A stretch of DNA of 64,000 nucleotides from NCBI GenBank assembly GCA_016707485.1, contig JADJHN010000002.1:310001-374000 (forward strand). Direction: 5' to 3'. Below the pieces are notes generated by a model, which saw only the letters and a program-made list of their open reading frames with translations, was not told the origin of the DNA and made no database searches. This document shows positions 17,689 to 26,297 of this stretch, piece by piece (within the stretch, counting starts at the first letter, position 1; every line of letters starts with the position of its first letter). This stretch comes from Lysobacterales bacterium. GTDB lineage: Bacteria > Pseudomonadota > Gammaproteobacteria > Xanthomonadales > Rhodanobacteraceae. The position numbers and the translations under genes are program-made.

Positions 17689-18996
17689 CTATCTGCGCTC
17701 GGCAAGAACCCAGGCCACGGCCAGCGCGGGCAGGATCATCAGGTTCTTGACCAGTCCGCCAAGCGGCTCCAGCCACAGCGCGGGCACCAGGCAACCGAAA
17801 ACCAGCGTGTAGGCGAGAACGCTCAACGCCATCAAGGCGAGCGCCCAGCGTGGCCGCCAACCACTGGCCAGCCACGCTGCCAGAATGAAATCCAGCACCG
17901 CCGTTGTTCGTGCCAGCATGACCACCGGCCAGTTGTGCATCGCGGATTCCGCGCTCAATGCGGCAATGGCATCGGCAGGTGCCGACCAACCGGCCACCGC
18001 CGACAGCAACCACACCAGCACGATGGCCATGCGCAAAACGGGAGCAAGCAGATACAAGCGCGCTTGCCAGCGATCCTGAACCTGGCTCGGCCTCTGCGCC
18101 AATGCCGCCTGCAGGGTTCGCGGGACAAAATCGAAATCCTCGCGGAGGCGATCCAGCGCCCCCGCTTCAGGAAGATTTCCACGTCGCAACATGCGCCACA
18201 TCGTTTCACCCACGGGGCCGCGACCGAGGCGTTCACCCAGCCAGGCCTGGATGCTGACCAGCCATTCCGGCACGGAAAATGCCACCTGGCCGGGTATGCG
18301 CAGCCACTGCCTCCAAAGAGTCTGATATTCGCGCAGCGACATGGGTTGTGGGCCACCCACCTGGTAAATGCCGCGTTGGTCACCTTCAGCCGCGCGCACC
18401 ACCAGAATGCCCAGATCCTCGGCGGCAATCGGCTGCAGCAGCCAGCGACCGTCCCCCGGCAAGACAACCACTCCGGGCAATGCGGCCAGCGCGCGCAACA
18501 GCGAGGTTCCGCCATAGGATCCGGCGCTCGAGTAGACCACCGACGGACGCAGCACGAGCGCCTGCGGATCGAGGGCGACGAGCAGCTCGTCGAATCGATG
18601 CTTGGAGGCGATGAAATCGCCATCCGCGGCAACGCCCAGCGCGGAGATCTGGATGAGGCGAGGGATGCCCGCCTCAATGCAGGCCTTCGTCATGGCCAGC
18701 GGCCCCTCGACATGGATCGCCGCGAACGTCTGCGCCCCGCATTCACGCAGGATACCGGCAGCGTTCACCACCAACTCGACATTCGCCAACGCCGCCTGCC
18801 AATCCTGCGGGGCATGCATGCGGGCCAGGTCGGTGCAGCGTTCGTCATCCGCGCCGTTCAACTGGCGTACTCCACGCAACACCCGCCAGCCGCGGGCACG
18901 CAGGGCGGCAACGATGAAGCCACCGAGGAATCCATCCGCACCGACCACCAGCGCCACACGGGATTTTGCGGATGGGCGGTCAGGGATGGCGGGCAT
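17689..18996 (-). CDS. NAD(P)-binding epimerase-like protein fused to a DoxX-like membrane domain
   Basis: A 435-residue fusion. Residues 1-300 form an atypical/extended SDR domain with the Rossmann motif VVGADGFLGGFIVAAL and later LIQISALGVAADG, LRPSVVYSSAGSYGG and GIYQVGGPQPMSLREYQ, as in NDUFA9-like NAD(P)H-binding proteins. Residues 310-435 hold four hydrophobic helices of DoxX-like type (LAPVLRMAIVLVWLLSAVAGW and so on). This fusion is known in proteobacteria and suggests a membrane-bound oxidoreductase or quinone-related function. It forms an operon with the DUF2269 gene. Confidence 0.88.
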   Translation of the reverse strand: MPAIPDRPSAKSRVALVVGADGFLGGFIVAALRARGWRVLRGVRQLNGADDERCTDLARMHAPQDWQAALANVELVVNAAGILRECGAQTFAAIHVEGPLAMTKACIEAGIPRLIQISALGVAADGDFIASKHRFDELLVALDPQALVLRPSVVYSSAGSYGGTSLLRALAALPGVVVLPGDGRWLLQPIAAEDLGILVVRAAEGDQRGIYQVGGPQPMSLREYQTLWRQWLRIPGQVAFSVPEWLVSIQAWLGERLGRGPVGETMWRMLRRGNLPEAGALDRLREDFDFVPRTLQAALAQRPSQVQDRWQARLYLLAPVLRMAIVLVWLLSAVAGWSAPADAIAALSAESAMHNWPVVMLARTTAVLDFILAAWLASGWRPRWALALMALSVLAYTLVFGCLVPALWLEPLGGLVKNLMILPALAVAWVLAERR

Positions 18997-19066
18997 CCCG
19001 CGAGTCTACCTGCCATCCGCCCACATTCACGACAACCAACCTGCACGGGCTCCGCCGATCCGGCAT

Positions 19067-21928
19067 TCAATCAAAGGCCAGATCGAGTTCGCGGGCGATG
19101 TGCAGGACATCTCGGGTTGCCTGGTCGAGTGGCTCGTCGCGTCGGCTCACGCGCGGACGCGCGTCGAGCTTGGCCGCCAGCGAACGGTCGAGCAGGAGCA
19201 TGTGCGCCTCGCGCAGCTTGCCGGCCTGACTCGCATCGAGCAGGCGTGCCGCTGCCGCCACCTCGATCAAATCGACACTGTTGGTGACGCCGAGCAGGCG
19301 TGGATGCGCCGAACCATGTTCGAGGACCAGCGCCTGCAGGAGGAATTCGATATCGACGAGGGCACCCAAGCCCTGCTTGAGATCGAGCACGGCTGCAGTG
19401 GATCGATCACTTTCCTTGCGCCAGCGCGTGCGCATCTCGACGATCTTCCGGCGCAGCTCCGGTCCATAGGCGCGCGCATCCAATGCGGCGGCGCGCGCCT
19501 CGGTGAACCGGCGTCCCAGGGCAACATCGCCGGCCACCACGCGCGCGCGCACCAGGGCCTGGTGTTCCCAGGTCCAGGCACGTTCGCGCTGATAGGCCGA
19601 GTAGGCCTCCAGGCTGGTCACCAGCAGTCCCTTGCCGCCATCCGGACGCAGGCGGATATCGATTTCGTAGAGTCGTCCGGATCGCGTCAGCATGGTCAGC
19701 AGATGGACAAGGCGCTGCGCCAGTCGCGCGTAGTAGCGGGCACCGTCAAGCGGCTTGGCGCCGGTGGATTCCAGATTGGCAAGACTGCCGTCGTAGACAA
19801 AGACCAGATCCAGGTCGGAGCCGAAACCCAGTTCGATGCCGCCGAGGCTGCCATAGCCGATCACGCTCATGCCGGCACTGTCGCCGTAGCGTTCCTCGAT
19901 GGTTCCATGAGTGGCAATCAGATCGCGCTCGGCAAGGCGCAAGACCGAGCCAAGCACGGCTTCGGCCACGGCCGCCAGCGCACGTGCGGTCTGCGCGGCA
20001 TCCAGACGCTTGCCAAGGAAGGCGAGACCGATGCGAAACAAGGCGGACAGACGTTGTTCCTGGATCAGGTCGATTTCGCGCTCGGGATCCTGATCGCCGA
20101 CGCCGGCCAGCCGGCGCTGGATTTCCGCTTCGATCTCGTCGCGATCGGGCGGCGGCCCGTCGATGCGGTCGTCGAACAATTCGTCGAGCAACAAGGGATG
20201 CGCGATGACGCGCTCGGCAAGCATGGCACTGGCAGCAAACACGGCGGTCAGGCGCTTCAGCGCGAGCGGTTGTTCATCGAGCAGGGCCAGGTAGGCCGAG
20301 CGCCGGGCAACCGCGTTGACCAGGCCGATCAGGCGCACCAGGCACGCACTCGGCGCGGCACTCTGCGCCGCCGCGGCAAACAGCGCCGGCATGACCCGAT
20401 CGATGCGCTCGCGCGAGCGCACTGCGGCGGCGCGAAGGATGGGACTGGCGAGGAAACTTTCCAGTGCGCCGACGACCGGCTGCAGCGGATCGAATCCGGC
20501 GTCGGCAAAGGCCTGCACATCGACGCCCGATTCAGTGCACTGCTGCCATACCGCGTTCCAGGCGACGGTGCTGGCGGCATTGCGCACCTGACGCGCCGGT
20601 GCCATGACTGCATCGAACTCCTCGCTGACCGCCGCGCGATGGCGATCAAGCTCCTCCACCAGGGTGCTCCACTGGGCGTGGCCAAGAGCGAGCGCGATGC
20701 GCTGGCGCTGCGTGTCATCGGCGGGCAGTTCATGGGTTTGCTGGTCGGCAAACATCTGCACGCGATTCTCCAGCCGGCGCAGGAAGCGATAGGCTTCGCC
20801 CAGCTGCCTGGCACGCCTGGCGCTGATCAGGCCGAGCTGCTCGCAAACCGACAAGGCCGGCAGCAGCCCGCGCACACGCAAGGCCGGTTCACGTCCACCG
20901 CGGATCAGCTGCAGGAGCTGGATGATGAACTCGATCTCGCGAATGCCGCCCGGGCCGAGCTTGATATGCTCGGCCATGTCCTTGCGCGCGACTTCGGCAT
21001 CGATGAGTTCCTTCATCTCGCGCAGGCCGGCAAATGCGGTGTAGTCGAAATAGCGACGAAACACGAACGGACGCAAGGTCGCGAGCAGGCGCGCACCGGC
21101 AGCCTTGTCGCCGGCCACGGGCCGAGCCTTGATCCACGCATAGCGCTCCCAGTCGCGCCCTTCGCGCTGGTAGTACTGCTCCATCGCGGCGAACGACAGG
21201 GCAATCCGGCCGACGTTGCCGAACGGGCGCAGGCGCAGGTCGACCCGGTAGGCAAAGCCATCCGCGGTGCGATCGGCCAACAGCGAGATCAAGTGCTGGG
21301 AGAGTCGCGAGTACCAGACTTCGGCATCGATCGGTCGCACGCCATCACTGGCGATGCCGGCCTCGTCATAGGCCAGCACCAAGTCGACATCCGAGGAAAA
21401 ATTGAGCTCGCCGCCGCCCAGCTTGCCCAGCGCCAGCACGACCAGGCGCTGCACCTCGCCCGAGGCGACGCGGATCTGGCCGTGACGTTCGGCCAGCTGG
21501 CGCTCGGCATGGCGCAAGGCCAGCTCGAGACAGACTTCAGCCAGCACGCTGGCGCCGGCCAGGGTCGTTTCGACCTTGTCGACATCGTTCACATCTCGCC
21601 AGATCAGGCGGATCGACTCGCGCCGGCGAAAACGGCGAATCTCGCTGCGGAACTCGGTGTCGGGCAGGCCCATCGAAAACGGCACGGTGCGGGCGTCGGC
21701 ATGGCGCGGATCATTCATCAGGCGAACCAGATCCGGGCCGAGCAATTGCGGTTCCTGGCAAAAGCCCTCGTAGGCGAAATCGCTGGCCAGCAAGACCCGA
21801 TCGAGATGGCTGTCGACGCCGGCATCGTCATAAAACGGCACGCCCGCTTCGCGGCACAGCACTTCAAGCCGCGACAGGCGCTGATCGATCAGGCGGGCGA
21901 TGGCTTGCGGTCGGACGGGGTTCGGCAT
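19067..21928 (-). CDS. glnE: Bifunctional glutamine synthetase adenylyltransferase/adenylyl-removing enzyme
   Basis: A 953-residue GlnE that adds or removes AMP on glutamine synthetase in response to PII and nitrogen status. Two nucleotidyltransferase domains are present. The N-terminal adenylyl-removing half has GGGELNFSSDVDLVLAY at residues 171-187. The C-terminal adenylyltransferase half has GYGSLGGIELGFGSDLDLVFVYDG. LRPDGGKGLLVTSLEAY and GLGALVDIEFLLQALVL follow. The length is close to the E. coli protein. The start at 21928 (MPNPVRPQAIARL) is preferred over the longer frame. Confidence 0.96.
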   Translation of the reverse strand: MPNPVRPQAIARLIDQRLSRLEVLCREAGVPFYDDAGVDSHLDRVLLASDFAYEGFCQEPQLLGPDLVRLMNDPRHADARTVPFSMGLPDTEFRSEIRRFRRRESIRLIWRDVNDVDKVETTLAGASVLAEVCLELALRHAERQLAERHGQIRVASGEVQRLVVLALGKLGGGELNFSSDVDLVLAYDEAGIASDGVRPIDAEVWYSRLSQHLISLLADRTADGFAYRVDLRLRPFGNVGRIALSFAAMEQYYQREGRDWERYAWIKARPVAGDKAAGARLLATLRPFVFRRYFDYTAFAGLREMKELIDAEVARKDMAEHIKLGPGGIREIEFIIQLLQLIRGGREPALRVRGLLPALSVCEQLGLISARRARQLGEAYRFLRRLENRVQMFADQQTHELPADDTQRQRIALALGHAQWSTLVEELDRHRAAVSEEFDAVMAPARQVRNAASTVAWNAVWQQCTESGVDVQAFADAGFDPLQPVVGALESFLASPILRAAAVRSRERIDRVMPALFAAAAQSAAPSACLVRLIGLVNAVARRSAYLALLDEQPLALKRLTAVFAASAMLAERVIAHPLLLDELFDDRIDGPPPDRDEIEAEIQRRLAGVGDQDPEREIDLIQEQRLSALFRIGLAFLGKRLDAAQTARALAAVAEAVLGSVLRLAERDLIATHGTIEERYGDSAGMSVIGYGSLGGIELGFGSDLDLVFVYDGSLANLESTGAKPLDGARYYARLAQRLVHLLTMLTRSGRLYEIDIRLRPDGGKGLLVTSLEAYSAYQRERAWTWEHQALVRARVVAGDVALGRRFTEARAAALDARAYGPELRRKIVEMRTRWRKESDRSTAAVLDLKQGLGALVDIEFLLQALVLEHGSAHPRLLGVTNSVDLIEVAAAARLLDASQAGKLREAHMLLLDRSLAAKLDARPRVSRRDEPLDQATRDVLHIARELDLAFD

Positions 21929-22175
21929 GGGTCGATTCTGGCAGTCGGCTGCGGCGGCGGCCAGCCTCGGGGACGGCACTTGCGTTGCCGCCCGCGCAAG
22001 AGCAGTCTGCGCATCCGCGCGAGCAGGGGGGCGCGCCTGGCCGGAACAGCTGCGCCTTGATCGCGGCACAAACCGAAAGCCGCGTTCAGAAATTCCCCGA
22101 TTTGATTCACCCCGCACTCAGCCGCGCAACCCGAAAGTGCGCAGCTGCCGATTACTCTCGCACCGCTGCCCGCCC

Positions 22176-24017
22176 ATGACCGCAACGCCCCTATCCACGC
22201 CACTCAGGCGCAACCTGCCGCATGTGTTGTGGTTGCTGCTGGTCGTGGTCATTTTCGCGATCAGCGCGAGCTGGCTCGACCCGGCCCTGGGCTGGCCGAT
22301 GTACGCGGTGGATGGGGCGCATCTCGGCCTGGTCGCGATCAACATCCTGCCATTCGTGCTGATCGTGCTCCTGCTCGGCGCGCTGACCCGCCGCGTGGTG
22401 CTTTCGAGCTGGATCGGCCTGTTGCTGCTGATTGCCAGCCATGCCGCCAACACCGCCAAGCTGCAACAACTGGAAATGCCGCTGTTGCCCGGCGACTTCC
22501 ACTTTCTTGAGGAGATCGGCTCGGCGCTGCCCTTGTTCGTCCACTACATTGGTACGAGCTTGCAGCCCGTGCTGATCGCGCTCGGCGTGCTGGCGCTGAC
22601 CGTCGCCCTGTTCCGCGAGGCGGCCTGGCCGCTGATGCGCGGCTGGAAGCGCCTGGCCGTGGCTGCCGTCTCGATCACCCTTGGCGTCGGCATCATCCAG
22701 GGCTGGACGCCGTGGCGAGCCGTCTACAGCGCGGAACGACTGCGCTTCGAGCCTTGGTCGGTGGTCGACAGCGCTCGCAAGGCCGGCATGGTCGGCAACC
22801 TGGTCCTGTACAACTGGGAGCTGGCCAAGCGACAGGAGCTTCACCCCGACCGCAATGCCGCACGCGAACTGCTGCGCGCGAATGTCGATGGACTGCGCGA
22901 GCACCTGAGCCCGAACAGCTCGTCGCTGGCCATGCCCAGTGGCACCCAGCCCGACATCGTCATCATCCAGAGCGAATCGCTGTTTGATCCGGCACGTCTG
23001 AATGGCGCGCCGAAAAACACCTATCTGCCGAATTTCCATCGCCTGGCCAAGCGCGGCTTGTCCGGCGAGCTGAAGGTGCCGACCTATGCCGGCGGCACCA
23101 TCCGCACCGAGTTCGAAGTGTTGACCGGCCTTGCCCTCGCCTTCTTCCCGGGCGTGCAATATCCGTATTTCGAGATTGCCGACCGGCCGATCCCGGGCAT
23201 CGTGCGCACGCTGTCGCGACAGGGCTACCAGACCACCGCGATCCATCCGAACAGCGGTGTGTTCTGGAACCGAAACCAGGCCTACCAGCAGATCGGCTTC
23301 GACCGTTTTGTCGATGAGCGGGCGTTCTCCAAGGACGACATCGTCGGCTTGTTCACCGGCGATGCCGCGCTGACCGACCACGTGCTGGCCCAGCTCGACC
23401 AGGACGGCCCGCCGCAGCTCATTTTTGCCGTGACCATGGAAAACCACGGGCCGTTCGACTGGCGCCCAGGCCTCGACGCCGAACGTCTCGCTGCCATGCA
23501 GATGCCGGCCGGCCTCGATGAGGGCGGCGAATACTGGATGCGCAATTACCTGTACCTGCTCGGCGATGCCGACCATGAGCTTGGCCGCCTTGCCGATGCG
23601 CTGCAAAAGCGCAAGCGGCGCACCTTGCTGCTGTTTTATGGCGATCACTTGCCGGCCCTGCCGCCGGTCTACCACCAGATCGGCTTTGCCGACGGCAAGG
23701 CAGCGAAAACCCAGCCGGTGCCGTGGCTGCTGCTCGACAACCGCCGCAAGCTCGCCGAACACGGCCCGATGGACACCACCGCCTGGCTGCTGCCGAGCAT
23801 TCTTCTGGAAACGGCGGGCATTGGCGGCGACCGCTATTTCGCCACGCTGGCCGCGCTGCGCGACTCGCTGCCCACCGACGTCATGGCATCCTCGAGCGGA
23901 CTGCCTGGCGAGCTGCGTGCACTGGGCCAGTTGCGCTTTCGCAACGAGCTGGAACCGATCCTCGACACGGTACTCGATGGCCCGGTCGCGGAAGCGGATG
24001 TGGCCATCGCGCCATAA
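22176..24017 (+). CDS. LTA synthase family sulfatase-fold phosphoglycerol/phosphoethanolamine transferase
   Basis: A 613-residue inner-membrane enzyme. Five N-terminal hydrophobic helices (residues 12-190) precede a periplasmic sulfatase-like domain beginning at PDIVIIQSESLFDPARL (metal-binding Glu). YAGGTIRTEFEVLTG carries the probable nucleophilic threonine, and VTMENHGPFDW and LLFYGDHLPALPP carry later metal ligands. These are the marks of the LtaS/OpgB/MdoB group, which moves phosphoglycerol or similar groups onto glycans in the envelope. The substrate here is unknown. The ATG at 22176 is the first in frame after the divergent glnE leader; its ribosome site is weak. Confidence 0.9.
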   Translation: MTATPLSTPLRRNLPHVLWLLLVVVIFAISASWLDPALGWPMYAVDGAHLGLVAINILPFVLIVLLLGALTRRVVLSSWIGLLLLIASHAANTAKLQQLEMPLLPGDFHFLEEIGSALPLFVHYIGTSLQPVLIALGVLALTVALFREAAWPLMRGWKRLAVAAVSITLGVGIIQGWTPWRAVYSAERLRFEPWSVVDSARKAGMVGNLVLYNWELAKRQELHPDRNAARELLRANVDGLREHLSPNSSSLAMPSGTQPDIVIIQSESLFDPARLNGAPKNTYLPNFHRLAKRGLSGELKVPTYAGGTIRTEFEVLTGLALAFFPGVQYPYFEIADRPIPGIVRTLSRQGYQTTAIHPNSGVFWNRNQAYQQIGFDRFVDERAFSKDDIVGLFTGDAALTDHVLAQLDQDGPPQLIFAVTMENHGPFDWRPGLDAERLAAMQMPAGLDEGGEYWMRNYLYLLGDADHELGRLADALQKRKRRTLLLFYGDHLPALPPVYHQIGFADGKAAKTQPVPWLLLDNRRKLAEHGPMDTTAWLLPSILLETAGIGGDRYFATLAALRDSLPTDVMASSSGLPGELRALGQLRFRNELEPILDTVLDGPVAEADVAIAP

Positions 24018-24031
24018 ACCGGCAACTCCTC

Positions 24032-24205
24032 GGCAACTGCTCCTGCGTTGCTCTCGACGGCCGTTCCCGACGCCGTTCTACCGCATCCATCCATGGATGC
24101 GTACCTCCTGCATCCATGCAGTCGCCCTGCGTTGTCGGTGTACCGTCCATCCATGGCAAATGCCGGCAACTGCTCCTGCGTTGTCGGCATACCGTCCATC
24201 CATGG
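24032..24205 (+). repeat. Cluster of three imperfect repeats ending in CCATCCATGG
   Basis: Three related units lie just after the LTA synthase-like stop: 24032-24096 (with an internal insertion), 24126-24156 and 24165-24205. The shared pieces are GGCAACTGCTCCTGCGTTG and TACCGTCCATCCATGG. The unit ending contains the near-palindrome CCATCCATGG. The array sits in a 400-bp gene-free gap and continues straight into a terminator-like hairpin. I see no gene in the gap. Confidence 0.65.
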
Positions 24206-24209
24206 ACAT

Positions 24210-24244
24210 AAAAAACCCGCCGAGCATTGCTGCTGCGGCGGGTT
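24210..24244 (-). terminator. Rho-independent terminator oriented on the minus strand
   Basis: A 9-bp stem AACCCGCCG / CGGCGGGTT with a 13-nt loop is preceded on the plus strand by six A. On the minus strand this reads as a hairpin followed by a T6 run, a good intrinsic terminator. No annotated minus-strand gene ends here, since both neighbours are on the plus strand. Confidence 0.6.
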
Positions 24245-24417
24245 CTCCCTCCCCACGAGGCAGATTCCAGCGAACGCAATACTAATGATTTTCCAACATA
24301 TGCCACGCCGCAGCGCAACATGCATGCCCGGATGCCCTTGCTGCACCGCAACGTTGGCCTCGGGTAACCGCATCAGGGAACTTGGCGATTTCGCCCTGTC
24401 TCTGCGCCTGAGATGCC

Positions 24418-25533
24418 ATGCCTCATACTGGATCCATGGCCACGCACGATCCCGATGACCTGACCCGACCGACCCGGATCAAGGGTCGCGGCGCGGGCAG
24501 CAATCGCGAGGGACGTTTCGAGGCGCTTGCGAAAACGATCGAAGACGACGGCTGGTATCGCGATGAGGAACCCGCGCCGCGACCGCGTACGCAAGTATCG
24601 ATCGAACGCGCGCGCTCGATCATCAGCCGCAACGAATCGCCGGATATTCCGTTCAATCAATCGATCAACCCGTACCGGGGCTGCGAGCACGGCTGCAATT
24701 ACTGCTATGCGCGGCCCTCGCATGCGTACCTGAACCTCTCGCCGGGTCTGGATTTCGAGACGCGCCTGTTCGCCAAGACCAATGCCGCCGAGCGCCTGCG
24801 TGCCGAACTCGCCAAGCCCAGCTATGTCTGCGAGCCGATCACGCTGGGCGCCAATACCGATGCCTACCAGCCGATCGAGCGTGAGCACCGGATCACCCGG
24901 GAAATCGTCGAAGTGCTGCACGCCTGCCGACATCCGCTGACCATCATTACCAAGAATGCCCTGGTCGAGCGCGACCTTGATCTGCTGGCACCGATGGCGA
25001 ATGAGGGCCTCGTTCAGGTCTTCGTCTCCATCGGCACGCTGGACAACCGCCTTGCCAGCACCCTGGAACCGCGCGCGACGGCACCGCATCGGCGCATGCA
25101 GAGCATCGAAAACCTGCACGTTGCGGGCGTGCCGTGCGGCGTCCTTGTGGCTCCGATCATTCCGGCGGTAACCGACATGCATATCGAGCATGTGCTGAAG
25201 CAGGCTGCGGCAAACGGCGCCAACATTGCCGGCTATACCGTGTTGCGCTTGCCACTGGAGCTGAAGGAACTGTTCCGCGAATGGCTGGACCTGCATGTTC
25301 CCGATCGCGCCGGGCATGTAATGAGCCTGATCCGGCAAATGCGCGGCGGTCGCGACTACGACGCCCGCTTCGGTGTGCGCATGCGTGGCGAAGGGCCTTA
25401 TGCCGATCTCATCCGCCAACGCTTCGCCCTCGCCTGCCGCAAGCTGAAACTGGGTCGCTCGCGCGAACTAAAACTGGATTGTTCACGTTTTGTGCCGCCG
25501 CGAACGCCCTCGCCGCAGGGCAACCTGTTCTGA
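24418..25533 (+). CDS. PA0069 family radical SAM protein
   Basis: A 371-residue radical SAM enzyme. The [4Fe-4S] cluster motif is CEHGCNYCYAR (CX3CX2C) near residue 92. Upstream is the family opening RIKGRGAGSNREGRFEALAK, and later come GANTDAYQPIEREHRITREI and FVSIGTLDNRLASTLEPRA. The end, RFVPPRTPSPQGNLF, is typical of the PA0069/SplB-related group (COG1533). The reaction is unknown. An internal ATG at 24436 is an alternative start, and neither has a clear ribosome site. It stands alone on the plus strand. Confidence 0.9.
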   Translation: MPHTGSMATHDPDDLTRPTRIKGRGAGSNREGRFEALAKTIEDDGWYRDEEPAPRPRTQVSIERARSIISRNESPDIPFNQSINPYRGCEHGCNYCYARPSHAYLNLSPGLDFETRLFAKTNAAERLRAELAKPSYVCEPITLGANTDAYQPIEREHRITREIVEVLHACRHPLTIITKNALVERDLDLLAPMANEGLVQVFVSIGTLDNRLASTLEPRATAPHRRMQSIENLHVAGVPCGVLVAPIIPAVTDMHIEHVLKQAAANGANIAGYTVLRLPLELKELFREWLDLHVPDRAGHVMSLIRQMRGGRDYDARFGVRMRGEGPYADLIRQRFALACRKLKLGRSRELKLDCSRFVPPRTPSPQGNLF

Positions 25534-25623
25534 CCGCAAGCGACCGGGCCGGGGGTGCGGGAATGCTTCCGGCAAGCCCGTTCCGGCATACACTGGCCAT
25601 CCTTTGGCTCGCCGGAGCATCAC

Positions 25624-26289
25624 ATGTCCGCATCCATGAGCAAGCGACGTTTTCAGTACCAGCCGGGTGTCGGATCGCCTGGCAATCCTGTCATGCCTGC
25701 AGCAAGTCCTGCGCTCGCCGTGTTCGCCCTCCTCTTCGCCACGGCCCTGGCTTCCACCGCGCAAGCGGGAACGGCCGATATCGTCAATGGCAATTTCGAC
25801 ACGAGTCTCCTGGGCTGGGATCTGTCCGGCTCGCCCTCACCGACCTGGTCCATGCTCGATTACCAGAACAATCCCGGCTCCGGTTCCGCCTTGTTGTCCA
25901 ACGCCGAAGCACAGGCCGGCGCTCGGGTCTATCCCATGCGCCAATGCGTTTCCGTCGCCACCGCCGGCAGCCATGCCCTCGAAGCCGATGGCTTCCTGCC
26001 GGCGGGTCATGCGGGCGGACGACTGGTGGTCAGCTACGCCACGCGCGCCGTGGCCAATTGCAGCGGCGGAGCCAATTCATTGGGCGGCTATTTCCTGCAA
26101 AGCAACGGCGCCTGGGTGCATGGCAGCATCAACTTCGTCATCAACCCGCCCTACACCTATCTCGAGGTCACCCTCGGCATCGAGAAGGATGACGCGGGCG
26201 GATTGCTGAGCGGCAATCTCGATGGCGTGCAGGTGATCGATCGCGAGCGCATCTTCGCCCACGGCTTCGAGGTGACGGATCCCAGTTGA
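25624..26289 (+). CDS. Secreted protein with C-terminal IFAHGFE tail
   Basis: A 221-residue exported protein. GGAG lies 6-7 nt before the chosen ATG. A long N-region is followed by a hydrophobic core (ALAVFALLFATALASTAQA), after which cleavage is likely. The mature part begins TADIVNGNFDTSLLGWDLSG, which resembles the start of carbohydrate-binding or discoidin-like beta-sandwich domains seen in exported proteins. It ends IDRERIFAHGFEVTDPS, carrying the short tail shared by other secreted proteins in this window. No catalytic motif is seen. It is convergent with the amine oxidase gene. Confidence 0.78.
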   Translation: MSASMSKRRFQYQPGVGSPGNPVMPAASPALAVFALLFATALASTAQAGTADIVNGNFDTSLLGWDLSGSPSPTWSMLDYQNNPGSGSALLSNAEAQAGARVYPMRQCVSVATAGSHALEADGFLPAGHAGGRLVVSYATRAVANCSGGANSLGGYFLQSNGAWVHGSINFVINPPYTYLEVTLGIEKDDAGGLLSGNLDGVQVIDRERIFAHGFEVTDPS

Positions 26290-26297
26290 AGCGCAAC

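Noticed and set aside
18602..22060. 1152-codon plus-strand ORF
   Set aside because: Antisense to glnE across its whole length. Composition is His/Gln/Arg-rich without domains, a normal shadow in high-GC DNA.
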